A stretch of DNA of 64,000 bases from a virus. Both the position numbers and the translations under genes were made by a program. Below the pieces are notes generated by a model. It was not told where the DNA came from. It did not search any database and worked only from the letters and a program-made list of their open reading frames with translations. Location: the IMG/VR virus record IMGVR_UViG_3300042988_001121, positions 114,210 to 178,209 of that record. One strand, written 5' to 3'. Shown piece after piece: positions 44,034 through 55,800 of this stretch (position 1 is the first letter of the stretch; every line of letters starts with the position of its first letter).

Positions 44034-45827
44034 ATGACTCCAGCAAAACAATACACTTCCCTTGATTTCGATGTAATTAAACAAAGCATCATTGATAATT
44101 TTAAGAGCGATCCTACATTTACGGATTACGATTTTAGTGGCAGTGCAATAAACACACTTATTGAGATTCTTGCATATAACCAGCATTACCACGCGGTATA
44201 TGCAAATGCTGTTCAGAATGAAATGTTTCTTGACACGGCGCAGACAAGAAACTCGGTCGTCAGTAAGGCAAAGGAATTGGGATATATTCCTCGTTCTGTT
44301 GTGGCCTCAACTGCATTTGTCAACCTTACATGCAACAATGTAAATCAAAACGTTACTTCTCTTTTACTCCCTCGTGGTACTCAATTTAAATCATCCAATG
44401 ATTCTGGTGATCAAAAATTTGTTGTTGCTAAAGATGTGTATTCATCTATGGTCGGCGGAGTATTCAGATTCAATGATGTTGAATTGAAAGAGGGTAAACT
44501 CGTTGAGAATGTATTTTTGATCGAGAATGGACAGAAAACAATAACTATACCTAACCAGAATATTGACACCACAACAATAGTCATGAAGATTAAACCTTCA
44601 TCTGATACTAATGTTGCTTGGGTTGAGTATTTTGATGCACGTAGTTTTTCTACTATTGATGGCGCTTCGCATGCATTCTTTCTTCAAGAAGGATATGACG
44701 GAAAATACCAGATTTATTTTGGTGACGATATTTTTGGTAAATCCATTCAGGATGGAAATGTAATCAACGTAAGCTATGTGGCTAGTACAGGAGTTGCTGG
44801 TAATCAGTGTAAAGTATTTGCTCTTGCTGGTAGTATTACGAATGTTGGTTCTGTTACGGTTAGTACAATCATGGCGGCATCCGGTGGTAGTGCAAGAGAG
44901 ACAATTGACTCGATCAAATTCTATGCTCCTTTGCAATATCAGTCTCAAAATCGATCTGTAACAAAAAACGATTTCCTTGTTGCTATTAAGAATGAGGTTC
45001 CTTATATTCGATCTGTGAGTGTTTGGGGCGGAGAAGAAAATGATCCTCCGATGTACGGTAAGGTTTTCTGCTCTTTGAATGCAGAAACAGGGTATGCGAT
45101 TACTGATAGTGTTAAAGAAAACATCATAAAGCCTTTGATTCGTAAGAAATCTAGTATCACCGTCATACCTGAAATTATTGACCCTGATTATTTGTTTATC
45201 TCAATTCAGACAAGAGTGAAGATCAACCGCAGTAAGATGGTTGGTAGTTACTCTGACATGATTACTTCTGTGTCAAATTCCATCATTCAGTATTTTGCCA
45301 ATGACGTTGAAGAATTCGGTAAAGAATTTTATCTGAGTTCTGTTATGGATAAAATTGGAGCTATCAATTCTTCTGTCATTTCCAATAAAACAGATTTTGT
45401 TGTACACAAAAGGTTTATTCCGACACTAAGAACAGCTAATAGAATTCAGACTTCATTTGGATCAGCAATAAAAGAAATTTGGTCAAATACATTTTTTGTT
45501 ATGGTAAATGGAACATTGACTAAATGTAGATTTGTTGATGACGGTATTGGTGGTATTGATTTGGTCAATTCTGCTGGTGAAGTTATATACGCTTCAATTG
45601 GTACAGTGTCATATTCTACCGGTAAAATAGATTTGGTATCCGAGGTTTATTCATTAAATAATCAACAAGTCTATATCAACGTGTATGCGCGTTTTCTGGA
45701 TACAGACATTAAACCAATTCGTAATCAAATGATATTTCTTTCTGGTCAGCCAGTTAATGTTATTACTGGTGATATCGCTGGTCTTGAAATTCAATTAGTG
45801 GATCAGAACAATATTCAATTGAATTAA
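44034..45827 (+). CDS. 6: Baseplate wedge protein gp6
   Basis: 597 residues from MTPAKQYTSLDFDVIKQSII, one base after the gp25 stop. YDFSGSAINTLIEILAYNQH then YHAVYANAVQNEMFLDTAQT and RNSVVSKAKELGYIPRS are the standard gp6/gpJ N-terminal signature; RSVTKNDFLVAIKNEVPYIR and VWGGEENDPPMYGKVF follow. gp6 dimers make the inner wedge ring. T4 gp6 is 660. Confidence 0.95.
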   Translation: MTPAKQYTSLDFDVIKQSIIDNFKSDPTFTDYDFSGSAINTLIEILAYNQHYHAVYANAVQNEMFLDTAQTRNSVVSKAKELGYIPRSVVASTAFVNLTCNNVNQNVTSLLLPRGTQFKSSNDSGDQKFVVAKDVYSSMVGGVFRFNDVELKEGKLVENVFLIENGQKTITIPNQNIDTTTIVMKIKPSSDTNVAWVEYFDARSFSTIDGASHAFFLQEGYDGKYQIYFGDDIFGKSIQDGNVINVSYVASTGVAGNQCKVFALAGSITNVGSVTVSTIMAASGGSARETIDSIKFYAPLQYQSQNRSVTKNDFLVAIKNEVPYIRSVSVWGGEENDPPMYGKVFCSLNAETGYAITDSVKENIIKPLIRKKSSITVIPEIIDPDYLFISIQTRVKINRSKMVGSYSDMITSVSNSIIQYFANDVEEFGKEFYLSSVMDKIGAINSSVISNKTDFVVHKRFIPTLRTANRIQTSFGSAIKEIWSNTFFVMVNGTLTKCRFVDDGIGGIDLVNSAGEVIYASIGTVSYSTGKIDLVSEVYSLNNQQVYINVYARFLDTDIKPIRNQMIFLSGQPVNVITGDIAGLEIQLVDQNNIQLN

Positions 45828-45828
45828 A

Positions 45829-47811
45829 ATGGTAAGCAAACAAGTCATTACCCAACTCGCGGAACATATTCAGCAAGACTATCCGAAGTTCGGTAAGTTC
45901 ATTGAGTCTTACTATAAGCATCTTGAGAAGACAGATCAGCCACTGAATGTTCTTCAGGCTGTTCGTGATAACGCAGATATCGATAGAACCGATTATAGGC
46001 TCTTAGACGAGTTTTTTAAGACCTATGGTATAGAGATACCTAGTGGTGTCAAATATGACCGTAGAAAGCTGATTAAAGCCCTTAAAGACCTATATCTACA
46101 TAAGGGAACTGCTAAGGCATTCGAAATCCTGTTCAGAGCATTCTATGACACAGGTGTTCATGTAAGAAATCTCGGTGATGCGATGTTTCGTAGCAGTGAC
46201 TCTGTATGGTCACAGAACGTGTCTATTAGAGTCTCCCTTGATTCCGACATTCAGCCTGATGTTGGTCTTACCTTGGGGTGGGAGAACAATGGATACGAAT
46301 ATAAATTTGAGATATATGAATTAAGATTTATTTCTGGTAACACATACGAAATATTTCTTTCAAGTAAATTGAAATTAGATTTTGTTTTTGGCGACAAAAT
46401 AACAATTTACAATCATTATGGCGTAAAAATATCTTCTGGTGCTATTAGACCTTCTTTCACGAAATTCGAGATAATAGAAACAGGAAAAAGATTTAAACGC
46501 GGCGAAGTTTATTCTGTCACAGATACAAGTAGCGAAACCAAAACAGTTTTTAAAGTAACTGAGGTCGGTTCTCTTGGTGAATTGAAGAAAATCAAATTAC
46601 TTGAATTTGGTTTTGGCATAGGTGTACCTACACAGATAAATGTTGTCCCGAGAATTAGTTTACCTAGTCAGGGTGTTTATTATAGTAACGGACACCAGTG
46701 GATAAATGACACCACATTCGGGATGAATGAGTCCGGTACTATTATCCAATCTTCTGCTCCCGGAAATCCAAATAATTATTATTTAGAAGATTATGTGCTC
46801 GACGTGACCTATGTCGGGTATGAAGCAGCTTCTTTTAATAACAACTTGGCAATGGCTCCTGTCGATAACTTTATCACAGAGACAGTTACAACAGAAGAAT
46901 ATTTTCTTTCGATAGCAACAATAAGGCTCATACCACAGACAGTATGTAGACACCCCGGAACATATACAAAACTTTCTGGTATTGCAAGTGAACCAACAAC
47001 CAGAATTCAGGATTCATATTACACACAGGCGTTTGCATATGAATTAGAGAGCAACATAGAGCGTAGCGATTATTCCAGCGCAGTTGATTCACTGTTACAC
47101 CCTGCTGGATTGAAACGTTTCAGTAATCGTGTTATCGATTCGTCTGTTGATTTTGGTAACGTCATTCAAATTGTTGTTGCGCGTCATCTGAAATTGTTGC
47201 TGGTTGATTCGATTGATCTGTTTGCTGAGAACGTTTCAATTGATCTAGAAAAATATCTCAATGATTCTACGGGAGTCGCTGATACAGTTGCGTTGCTTGT
47301 TAATAAAGCGTTGCAGGAATCTGTTTCGACTTCTGATGCCATTGATAATTTTTCTATTCAGAAATATCTTTCTGATATTGCTTCTTCTGGTGATACATAT
47401 ACGATTGATTATTCTGCTGTTTATGCGGATTCTATTGGTACGAGCGATGTTTCATCCAGTGTCATTGAGAAGGTTCTCAGTGATCTAGTAAATGCAACAG
47501 ATGTAATTTCTTCGGCATATACAACAGGCGTCAGTGAAACTCTGGCTTCAACTGATTCTTCTTTGATAACGGTTGGACTGAATCCGACAGATGCTACTTC
47601 TGTTTCTGATACCAATGCAACCCAGATCAATAAAGGATCAACAGATTCTGTTGCTGCAACGGATTCCATTCTATCCAATAGTTCATCAGGAATAACGGAC
47701 ACAAATACGGCAACTGATACTCTGAACGTATTCTTAATGGATTATGTTACTAATCCATATGACTATTTTGCAACAGGTGACTATGTTGGTCAGATTGTTG
47801 CAACGGCTTAA
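45829..47811 (+). CDS. gp7-like baseplate wedge protein (short form)
   Basis: 660 residues. QQDYPKFGKFIESYYKHLEK, then LLDEFFKTYGIEIP and RRKLIKALKDLYLHKGTAKA followed by FEILFRAFYDTGVHVR resemble the C-terminal third of T4 gp7 (ADKRDAVARFF...STKGIEASYKFLFKVLYNEEVEI). Gene order gp25-gp6-this-gp8 fits gp7. The last ~220 residues are a low-complexity series with repeated (S/A)D(S/T)xxxxD and TDTNTATD-like units. T4 gp7 (1032) has a longer N-terminal part missing here. Confidence 0.75.
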   Translation: MVSKQVITQLAEHIQQDYPKFGKFIESYYKHLEKTDQPLNVLQAVRDNADIDRTDYRLLDEFFKTYGIEIPSGVKYDRRKLIKALKDLYLHKGTAKAFEILFRAFYDTGVHVRNLGDAMFRSSDSVWSQNVSIRVSLDSDIQPDVGLTLGWENNGYEYKFEIYELRFISGNTYEIFLSSKLKLDFVFGDKITIYNHYGVKISSGAIRPSFTKFEIIETGKRFKRGEVYSVTDTSSETKTVFKVTEVGSLGELKKIKLLEFGFGIGVPTQINVVPRISLPSQGVYYSNGHQWINDTTFGMNESGTIIQSSAPGNPNNYYLEDYVLDVTYVGYEAASFNNNLAMAPVDNFITETVTTEEYFLSIATIRLIPQTVCRHPGTYTKLSGIASEPTTRIQDSYYTQAFAYELESNIERSDYSSAVDSLLHPAGLKRFSNRVIDSSVDFGNVIQIVVARHLKLLLVDSIDLFAENVSIDLEKYLNDSTGVADTVALLVNKALQESVSTSDAIDNFSIQKYLSDIASSGDTYTIDYSAVYADSIGTSDVSSSVIEKVLSDLVNATDVISSAYTTGVSETLASTDSSLITVGLNPTDATSVSDTNATQINKGSTDSVAATDSILSNSSSGITDTNTATDTLNVFLMDYVTNPYDYFATGDYVGQIVATA

Positions 47812-47814
47812 ATA
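47808..47814 (+). promoter_or_regulatory. TTAAATA late-type box
   Basis: CTTAAATACTTAAAT at the gp7-like stop, ~31 bp before the next ATG; a likely internal late promoter for the distal tail genes. Confidence 0.5.
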
Positions 47815-47844
47815 CTTAAATCAAAATTTCTTCAAGGACACATA

Positions 47845-48282
47845 ATGTTTAATGAAACTATCAAGGCAACTGGTAAACTGAGTATTGTTCAGACAGATGC
47901 AAATGGGAATGTTGTTGATACCCGTAATATCGATAACTTGGTTGTTACTGTTGGGAAAGGCTTTATTGCAAGTCGCATGAAAGACGCAACTGCGGCTGCG
48001 ATGAGTCATATGGCAGTAGGAACAGACTCAACAGCGGCAGCCGCAGGTCAGACTGCTCTTGGCGCTCAACTGACTCGTGTTGCGCTGACTTCAACTACTG
48101 TTTCTGCTAATACAGTTACTTATGTAGCCACTTTCGGTTCCGGCACTTCTGGTGCGCTGACTGAGGCGGGTCTGTTCAATGATCCTACTGCTGGAACTAT
48201 GCTCGCTCGAACAACTTACAGCGTTATCAACAAAGGCACCGCTGATACAATCACAATCACTTGGGCAGTGACTATCTCCTAA
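47845..48282 (+). CDS. Small virion structural protein
   Basis: 145 residues. LVVTVGKGFIASRMKD, then LTEAGLFNDPTAGTMLARTT and INKGTADTITITWAVTIS are widespread in phage tail or baseplate proteins (EAGLFN...GTMFARTTF..INKG..DTLT.TW.ITI). AAGGA lies seven bases before the ATG. Probably a small tail or fibre-associated subunit; no T4 counterpart. Confidence 0.8.
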   Translation: MFNETIKATGKLSIVQTDANGNVVDTRNIDNLVVTVGKGFIASRMKDATAAAMSHMAVGTDSTAAAAGQTALGAQLTRVALTSTTVSANTVTYVATFGSGTSGALTEAGLFNDPTAGTMLARTTYSVINKGTADTITITWAVTIS

Positions 48283-48297
48283 GAATTGGGGAACCTA

Positions 48298-49857
48298 ATG
48301 GCTGTAATTGTTTCATCTGAAATGCATCGCTCCATTGCGGAGCAATTTTACACAGATTTGGCAACTCAACGCGGGAACTATTATTACTTCGTTGGTGCAA
48401 CAACAGAGTCATTTGGTTCCGCTGACATTGCTTATAACAGAGAGGCAGAGCTAAACGTTAGAAATAGCATTGTTCTCTACAAAAAATTAACGATTAACAA
48501 TATCGCATACACCATTCCAAGAATTGATTGGGTTTCTGGAATGGTGTATGACATGTTTGATTCGTCTTATGATACGGAGTATCCATCATCCACTGGTGCT
48601 ACTTCTATTCGTGACGCAAATTTTTATGTTGTCACGGATCAATATAATGTTTATAAGTGTATCGACAATTATGGTGGCGGATTTTCTACTGTTAAGCCTG
48701 TTTTGACTGGTACAGAGGTTTTCACTACATCAGATGGTTATGTGTGGAAATTTATGTACCACATAGAACCGGTGTTTCGTAAGTTCATGACAACTGACAC
48801 GAAACTTATTCCTGTGTTTCGTTCTGTTTACGAGAAATTCTATAATCGCGGAACAATCAGTGCAGTTAATATTGATAACCCCGGATCAGGATATGACGAC
48901 ACAACAATTATAATTGTTGATGGTGACGGTTCTGGTGCTGTGTTGACTCCTGTTGTTTCTGGGGGTCAAATATCCGATGTTGTCATCGCTGACCCCGGTT
49001 CTGGTTATTCTTATGTTTCGCTGACAGTTGTTGGTCCAAATGGCTCCGGTGGTGCTATTCTTTCTGTTGATACATTTGAAGGAACATTGAACACAAAGCA
49101 AGCTGATGTTGAATTTGCTGCGGTTGATGGTGCTATCAATGCAATTCGGGTCTTGAACGGTGGAGCAAATTATGTTTCCCCTCAACTTGTTGTGAGTGGG
49201 GATGGCGTTGGTTTAGAAGGAATTGTTAAAGTCATTAACGGTTCAGTACATCATATTGAAATAACCAATCCGGGATATGGTTATTCTTATGCCGATGTAA
49301 CTGTGTTTGATGCTGGCGGAGGAACCGGCGCTGTTTTGCGTGGTGTTATTGCTCCGAAGGGAGGGCACGGATTCAATGCACCAAAGGAATTCTTCACAAA
49401 TTCTGTTTCTATTCACACTGTTTTGAACAATGACAGGATTGGCGGCATTTCGATCAATAACGATTACCGACAATTTGGTATCATCAAAAATTTAAAAAAA
49501 TATAATGGCGTCGAAAAATATGTCAACTTAACTGGCGTATCTGGTTTTGTTATAACAGTTGACAATATGACGAAATACTCAATAACCAAAGACTCTCTGA
49601 TAGAGGATTCGTTGGGTTATAAATATACTGTCATTCAAATTTCTGGTAATAAGATGTTTGTTCTTGCTGACCATAATAGACCAATAACAGCGAACACCCA
49701 TCTACTTGATGTTAACAGAAACGGTATTGCGATGACTGAGATTATTGATCCAACAGTTGATAAATTGTCTGGCGATATTCTTTTTGTTGATATACAGACA
49801 GCGGTTGAACTTTCGGCTGATCAAGTGGTAACAGGAAAAACACTTTTCAAATTTTAA
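48298..49857 (+). CDS. gp8-like baseplate wedge protein with repeats
   Basis: 519 residues from ATG 48298 with GGGGAA upstream. IPRIDWVSGMVYDMFD, FYVVTDQYNVYKCIDNYGGG and SDGYVWKFMYHIEP match T4 gp8 (IPRRDWG...IVCNSAPYNVYRCLD...GDGYVWEYLFEIPP). Between ~190 and ~350 lie several repeats of (I/V)(D/A/T)(N/D)PGSGY-x(20-30)-GSGA, a glycine-rich beta module absent from T4 gp8 (334 residues). It links wedge parts to the fibre-bearing periphery. Confidence 0.82.
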   Translation: MAVIVSSEMHRSIAEQFYTDLATQRGNYYYFVGATTESFGSADIAYNREAELNVRNSIVLYKKLTINNIAYTIPRIDWVSGMVYDMFDSSYDTEYPSSTGATSIRDANFYVVTDQYNVYKCIDNYGGGFSTVKPVLTGTEVFTTSDGYVWKFMYHIEPVFRKFMTTDTKLIPVFRSVYEKFYNRGTISAVNIDNPGSGYDDTTIIIVDGDGSGAVLTPVVSGGQISDVVIADPGSGYSYVSLTVVGPNGSGGAILSVDTFEGTLNTKQADVEFAAVDGAINAIRVLNGGANYVSPQLVVSGDGVGLEGIVKVINGSVHHIEITNPGYGYSYADVTVFDAGGGTGAVLRGVIAPKGGHGFNAPKEFFTNSVSIHTVLNNDRIGGISINNDYRQFGIIKNLKKYNGVEKYVNLTGVSGFVITVDNMTKYSITKDSLIEDSLGYKYTVIQISGNKMFVLADHNRPITANTHLLDVNRNGIAMTEIIDPTVDKLSGDILFVDIQTAVELSADQVVTGKTLFKF

Positions 49858-49868
49858 GATAGAAAACA

Positions 49869-52800
49869 ATGGAACTGAACGTACAACCATACTTTGACGA
49901 TTTTTCGCAAGCCAAGAAATACCAACGTATTCTCTTTAAACCCGGTTTTGCGGTTCAGGCGCGTGAACTAACACAGTTGCAAACAATTCTGCAAAACCAG
50001 ATTGAACAGTTTGGTTCGCATATCTTTAAAGATGGTTCTATTGTTCATGGTCTGAAACAGACATACCAACAGAATGTCCTTTCGATCAATATCAGTTTCA
50101 ATTATGACCCTTCTTTGCTAGAAGGTAAGACAGTTACTTTCTCGGGTGGCGCAACCGCTATCGTTAAGAAGGGAACGATTGTTGATTCGAAAAAATATAT
50201 ATTCGTTTCGATTCTGAACGGTATTAAAGTTTCTCCTGCCGAGACATTGACAGTTGAAACTTATACTGCCACTGTTGCGTCTGATATCACTTCAATCAAT
50301 GCTGCCAACCTTTTCTCGGTCAGCGAAGGTATCATGTTCGCGAATGGTTTCTTCGCTTATGTGAATCCACAGACCAAGAATTTGGGTGTATCCTCTATTG
50401 CCGATTCTTTCTATATTGGATTTGATGTAGTTGAATCAACTGTTGATGTTGATACAGACGACTCTTTGTTGGATAACAGTATTGGTAGCAATAACTATTC
50501 TGCACCCGGCGCGGATCGTCTTAAACTTGACTTGCAGTTGAATGCTTATCAGTATGACCCAACCGGGGCAGTTGATTATCCGAAGGCTCCTAAGAACTTT
50601 ATTCAGATTGCTACCGTTGAATACGGAACTCTGATTCAGGCAACAACTAAACCAGAATACTCGGAACTTGAAACTGCTCTGGCTAATCGTACCTTCGATG
50701 AATCAGGTAACTACACTGTTCGTCCTTTCATTGCATCCATTGATAAGAGTATCAAGGGGCGCGACGATTACATGACCCTGAAAGTTGGTGCAGGTAAGGC
50801 TTATGTTGCGGGTTATGAATACGAGACAACTGGAACAACCAACATAGAAATCTATCGAGGTCGCGATGTTGCTCCGACTGTCTATGATGACGCGATTTTA
50901 GCCCATTACGGCGATTATGTTCATCTGGTGGCATCTCCCTATGGACTGATCAATTTTAACGCTCTACCGACCGTTAATCTATATTCCGTGACATATGCAA
51001 GCGCAGGCGTTGGTACAAAGATCGGCACAGCACGACTGAAGCACTATAAATTTGATGGCAACAATCATCGTCTTTATCTGAGTGAGATTTCTGTTGATAC
51101 AGGAAAATCTTTTGCTGACGTTAAGTCCTGTATGTATGGCAGCACGTTTAAAGCCGATTTCGATACTACCGTTGGCTTGGTTCGCGAGAAGGCATCTGTT
51201 TCATCTTTGGTTTTCAGTGTACCTCAACATGCAGTGAAAACTATGTTGCCCGATGCTGTTGCTAACATGGATTACCGGTATCGCAAATTCGTTACACTGA
51301 ATTTTGTCAATAACGTTGCGACAATGAGTCTGGCTTCCGGCGAGTCTTTTATTGCTGGTAGTAATAACGATTTGGTGAAATCTCAATACTTCAATATCGT
51401 TCCTACTAGCGGCACTACTCCTGCGCCGGGGACCGATATCATTGGTGATATTACTGTTACGATTGCTGGCGGTACAGCGACATTCACTCGTTCTGGCACA
51501 TCGGCTTCATTCTCGGCATCGGCTCAGGTTGAAGTGAAAATGTCAAACATCATGTCTAAACAAAAGACATTGACATTGGGCACTCAGTATTTCACTGCTG
51601 CTGAACTTGCAACCGATCTTTCGTTGAAGATTGCTGATGGCGTTCGTCTGATTAGTGTTCGCGATGATGCTGGTAATGATTACACTTCTCGTTATGACTT
51701 CTATACAGGTCAGACCGACAATTTGTATGACCATTGTGGAATCCGTTTGATCGGTACATCACCTTTGGTTTCTAACACTGAACTGGTTCGTCTGGAAGTC
51801 ACTTTCTCGTATTTCAAACACTCGGATGGCGCTGGTTTCTTCACTGTTGATTCGTACACAGGTTCTGGTGCTCTGTATGACCAGATTCCGTATGTTCGTA
51901 TGAGTGATGGCTCGATGCTTGACTTGGCTTCTAGTATCGACTTCCGCCCTCGTAAACTTGCTGATGGTTCAATTGAAGGTGGTTATATTGTATCACCTTT
52001 CAGTGAGATTAATGCATCATACCAATACTATGTTGGTCGAATCGATAAGCTGGTTCTGACAAAGGACAAAAAGTTTGATCTGATTACAGGAGTTCCTGCT
52101 GTCAATCCAAAGGTTCCTGCTGATCTACCTGATGCAATGACTCTGTATGTCATCGAGATTCCTGCATACACATACCGTCCTGCTGACGTTAAGATGACGT
52201 ATGTCGAGAATAGACGATATACCATGCGCGACATTGGTAAGATCGACACTCGTGTATCAAAGTTGGAATACTACGCTTCTCTGTCGCTTTTAGAGAAACA
52301 AGCCGCTGACGAAAAGGTTCCGGGTATTGCTGGTATTGATAAATTCAAGAATGGCATTCTGGTTGACTCGTTTGCTGGTCACTCGGTTGGCGATGTAACT
52401 TCTCCTGAATATAATTGCTCAATTGATCAAGAGAATCGTGTTCTGCGTCCTAGATTTGACCAAAAATCTTTGGACATGGAATTCACTCTGCAATCAGGTA
52501 TGAAGCGTCATGCTAATCTGATTACACTGGATTATGACACTGTTCCTTATATCGAACAGCCATATGCAACCAAGACTGTCAATCTGAACCCCTATGGTGT
52601 GTTTAGTTGGGTTGGTCATATGACCCTTTCTCCTTCTAGCGACAATTGGGTTGACGAAAAAACAAATCCAGCGGTCATTGTTAATACCAATGGTGTTAAT
52701 GATGCGTTCTCGATTATATCTGATACTGTTCCTGCTGGTGCAACACTTTCGACTCGTTGGAATTCTTGGCAGTCTGTTGTCAAGGGTATTAGTTCTGTTG

Positions 52801-55800
52801 GAACCGAGTTTTCTTCTGACTCAACCACAACCACTAGCGGATATAAAGTCACTGACACTACGGCAGTAACTGGTAAACAGACTCTGACATACAACGAAAC
52901 CACGGCTCGTATTGGTCTTGAGATTGCTTCTGCCCCAAGTACAATTAACACCGATCTTGGGTCAAAGGTAGTTGACGTTTCTTTGGCTCCTTATATTCGC
53001 AGCCGTGAAGTCAAATTCACTGCTATTGCTCTGCAACCGAACACTTCACTGAATGCTTATTTCGATAATGTTCTGGTAACAGATTATGTCAATCCTGCAA
53101 TCTGTTTTGTCATCAATGCAGTCTCGGTTGACCCAACTGTTAAGACTTTTGTGCAACAAGGTACAAACAATGAAGTAGAGGTCATTGGTGTATTTGGTAA
53201 TCGTATCTATGGTCGCATTAAGGGCGCTGATATTACGGTCGGTAATATTGTTGCAGCAACCGACACAGGTACTGTCACCTATTCTATTTCAAAGATCATT
53301 CGTAATACATCGACTGGCACAAAACTGGCTACCAATGAATTCGGTGAAATCTGCGGTATATTCGTTGTTCCTAATAATGATACATTGAGATTTACTGTCG
53401 GTGATCGTGCATTTAGATTGTCCGATGAAATTGATTCAAAGGATTCTCGTTGTATTGCTGAGACTCGGTATACTGCTCAGGGACTGAATAAGACTACCGA
53501 AAAAACAATTATTTCAACTCGTGTGAATGTCATTAACATTCAACCAAAAATGCAGGTCGAAACTGCTGTGGTTGGTGTTGAAGTTAAAGACTATGCTGTA
53601 TCAACAATTTCTTATACAACCGACATTACTCCTGTTAAGCAATATGTTCTGAATGCCAATAAGACATTGATTACTGAAGGCGAGTCGGTTAACTTTACTG
53701 TTTCTACTCAGAATGTCAATGATGGCGAGTCCATTCCATATACAATTACTGGTGTATCGTCAAACGACATTACTGCGCCATTAACAGGTACATTAGTCAT
53801 TAAAGACAATGCCGCCTCTTTGAATGTTCTTGCGACCGAAGATTTGACTACCGAAGGTTTAGAAAATATTGCATTCACAATTTCTCCTGCTAACGTAACA
53901 CCACAGACAGTATCGGTTGCTATTACTGACACATCCACTGCGCCGACCATCAAGTTTGTTTTGACAGCAAACAAGACAGTTGTAAATGAAGGCGATACAA
54001 TTACATTCAGTCTCGCAACAACTGGCGTTGCCAATGGTATCAATGTGCCATATTCTATCAGCGGAGTAAATAGCGCAGATATCAGTGGCGGTGTGATGAC
54101 AGGTAATTTGATCATTAGTAGCAATGCTGCATCATTGACAGTTACCATGTCTTCTGACTCATTGACCGAGGGTGTTGAGTATATTCAATTTACAATCACA
54201 CCTCCAGGATATGACACACAATCGGTTGCAGCAATTGTTAATGATACTTCTTTGTCAACACCAGCGGCTTCTTATGTTCTGAATGCAAACCGTACATCGG
54301 TCAATGAAGGTCAATCAGTTACTATTACACTGAATACGCAAAACGTGTCTAATGGAACCACAGTTGCTTATACCATTACACCGAAGGCAGGTAGTACATT
54401 GACTGCTGCTGAATTGGGAATTGGTTCTCTGACCGGAAACTTCACGGTCAACAGTAATACCGCATCTATCACCATCACACCAACGGTTGATGTGTTGACC
54501 GAAGGAACCGAGACATTCATTGTTTCTCTGGATTCTGTTGTGTGTAATAATCTGGAAATTGATATTGTTGACACATCGACTTCTCCTACCTATGTCGTTA
54601 ATGCGAATAAGGACACCGTAAGCGAAGGCGGTACTGTCACGTTTGCGGTATCTGCAATTGGCATGACTGGTGGCGCAATCAGCGTTCCTTATACTTTGAC
54701 AGGAACGGGTATTACTTCAAGTGATCTGAATGGTGCTTCTTTGAGTGGTACATTGAGTGGGCTGAACAATAACACGGTTTCCCTACCACTGACAATTAGT
54801 ACCGATGCAGCAACCGAGGGCGATGAGTCTCTGACATTCACAGCAACCATCGGCGGCGTTAATTACACCAAAACAGTTTCTATCATTGATAGTAGTCAAG
54901 CTGCCGTGACTTATGCTGTTGTGTCGGATATGACTTCGATTGCCGAAGGTTCTACTGTCACGTTTACTGTTCAGACAACAAACCTCCCTGCATCTACTCA
55001 GTTGCAATATCGTATCAGCGGTGTTTCTTCTGGTGATATTAGTGTTGCTCCTATTGGATATTTGACTATCAATGGTTCTGGTTCTGCAACACTGGCGGTT
55101 CAATTGGTTGCAGATAGTTCAACCGAAGGTCAAGAGACACTGGTGTTTGATGTATATGGCGTTGCTAATACTATTGTGGCAACAGCAACTGTTTTGGTGC
55201 AAGACACATCAACTTCCCCTTCCACATATAGCCTGACTTCTAATGCTAGTTCTATCTATGAGGGCGGAAGTGTCACGTTTACGCTGACAACCACTAACGT
55301 TGCATCAGGAACTCTGGTGCCATATTCTATCACAGGTATATCAACTTCCGATTTGGTTTCTGGCTCTCAACTGAGTGGTTTCCTGACATTGACAGGCGGA
55401 AGTGCTTCTCATACAGTCACATTATCAGAAGATGCATTGACTGAAGGAACCGAAGTTCTGACATTCACCATCAATCACAATGGAAATACTCGTAGTCAGA
55501 ACGTCAGTGTCATTGATACCAGTTCATCGGTTCCTACATTCGTTTTGAATTCTGATAAGAGCAACGTTGTTGAAGGCGGCACTGTTCGTTTCACTATCAA
55601 CACAACAAACTACGAAACAGGTGTTATTCCTTGGTCTTTGAGTGGTACAGGAATTACTTCTGGTGACGTTAATATCATGTCGGGTAACTTGAGTGTTGTC
55701 AATGGAACTGCTTATGTTGATGTACAGATTACATCTGACGGAACAACAGAGGGCGATGAAACATTTACATTCACTGCTACTCCTATCGGTGGGTATTCTT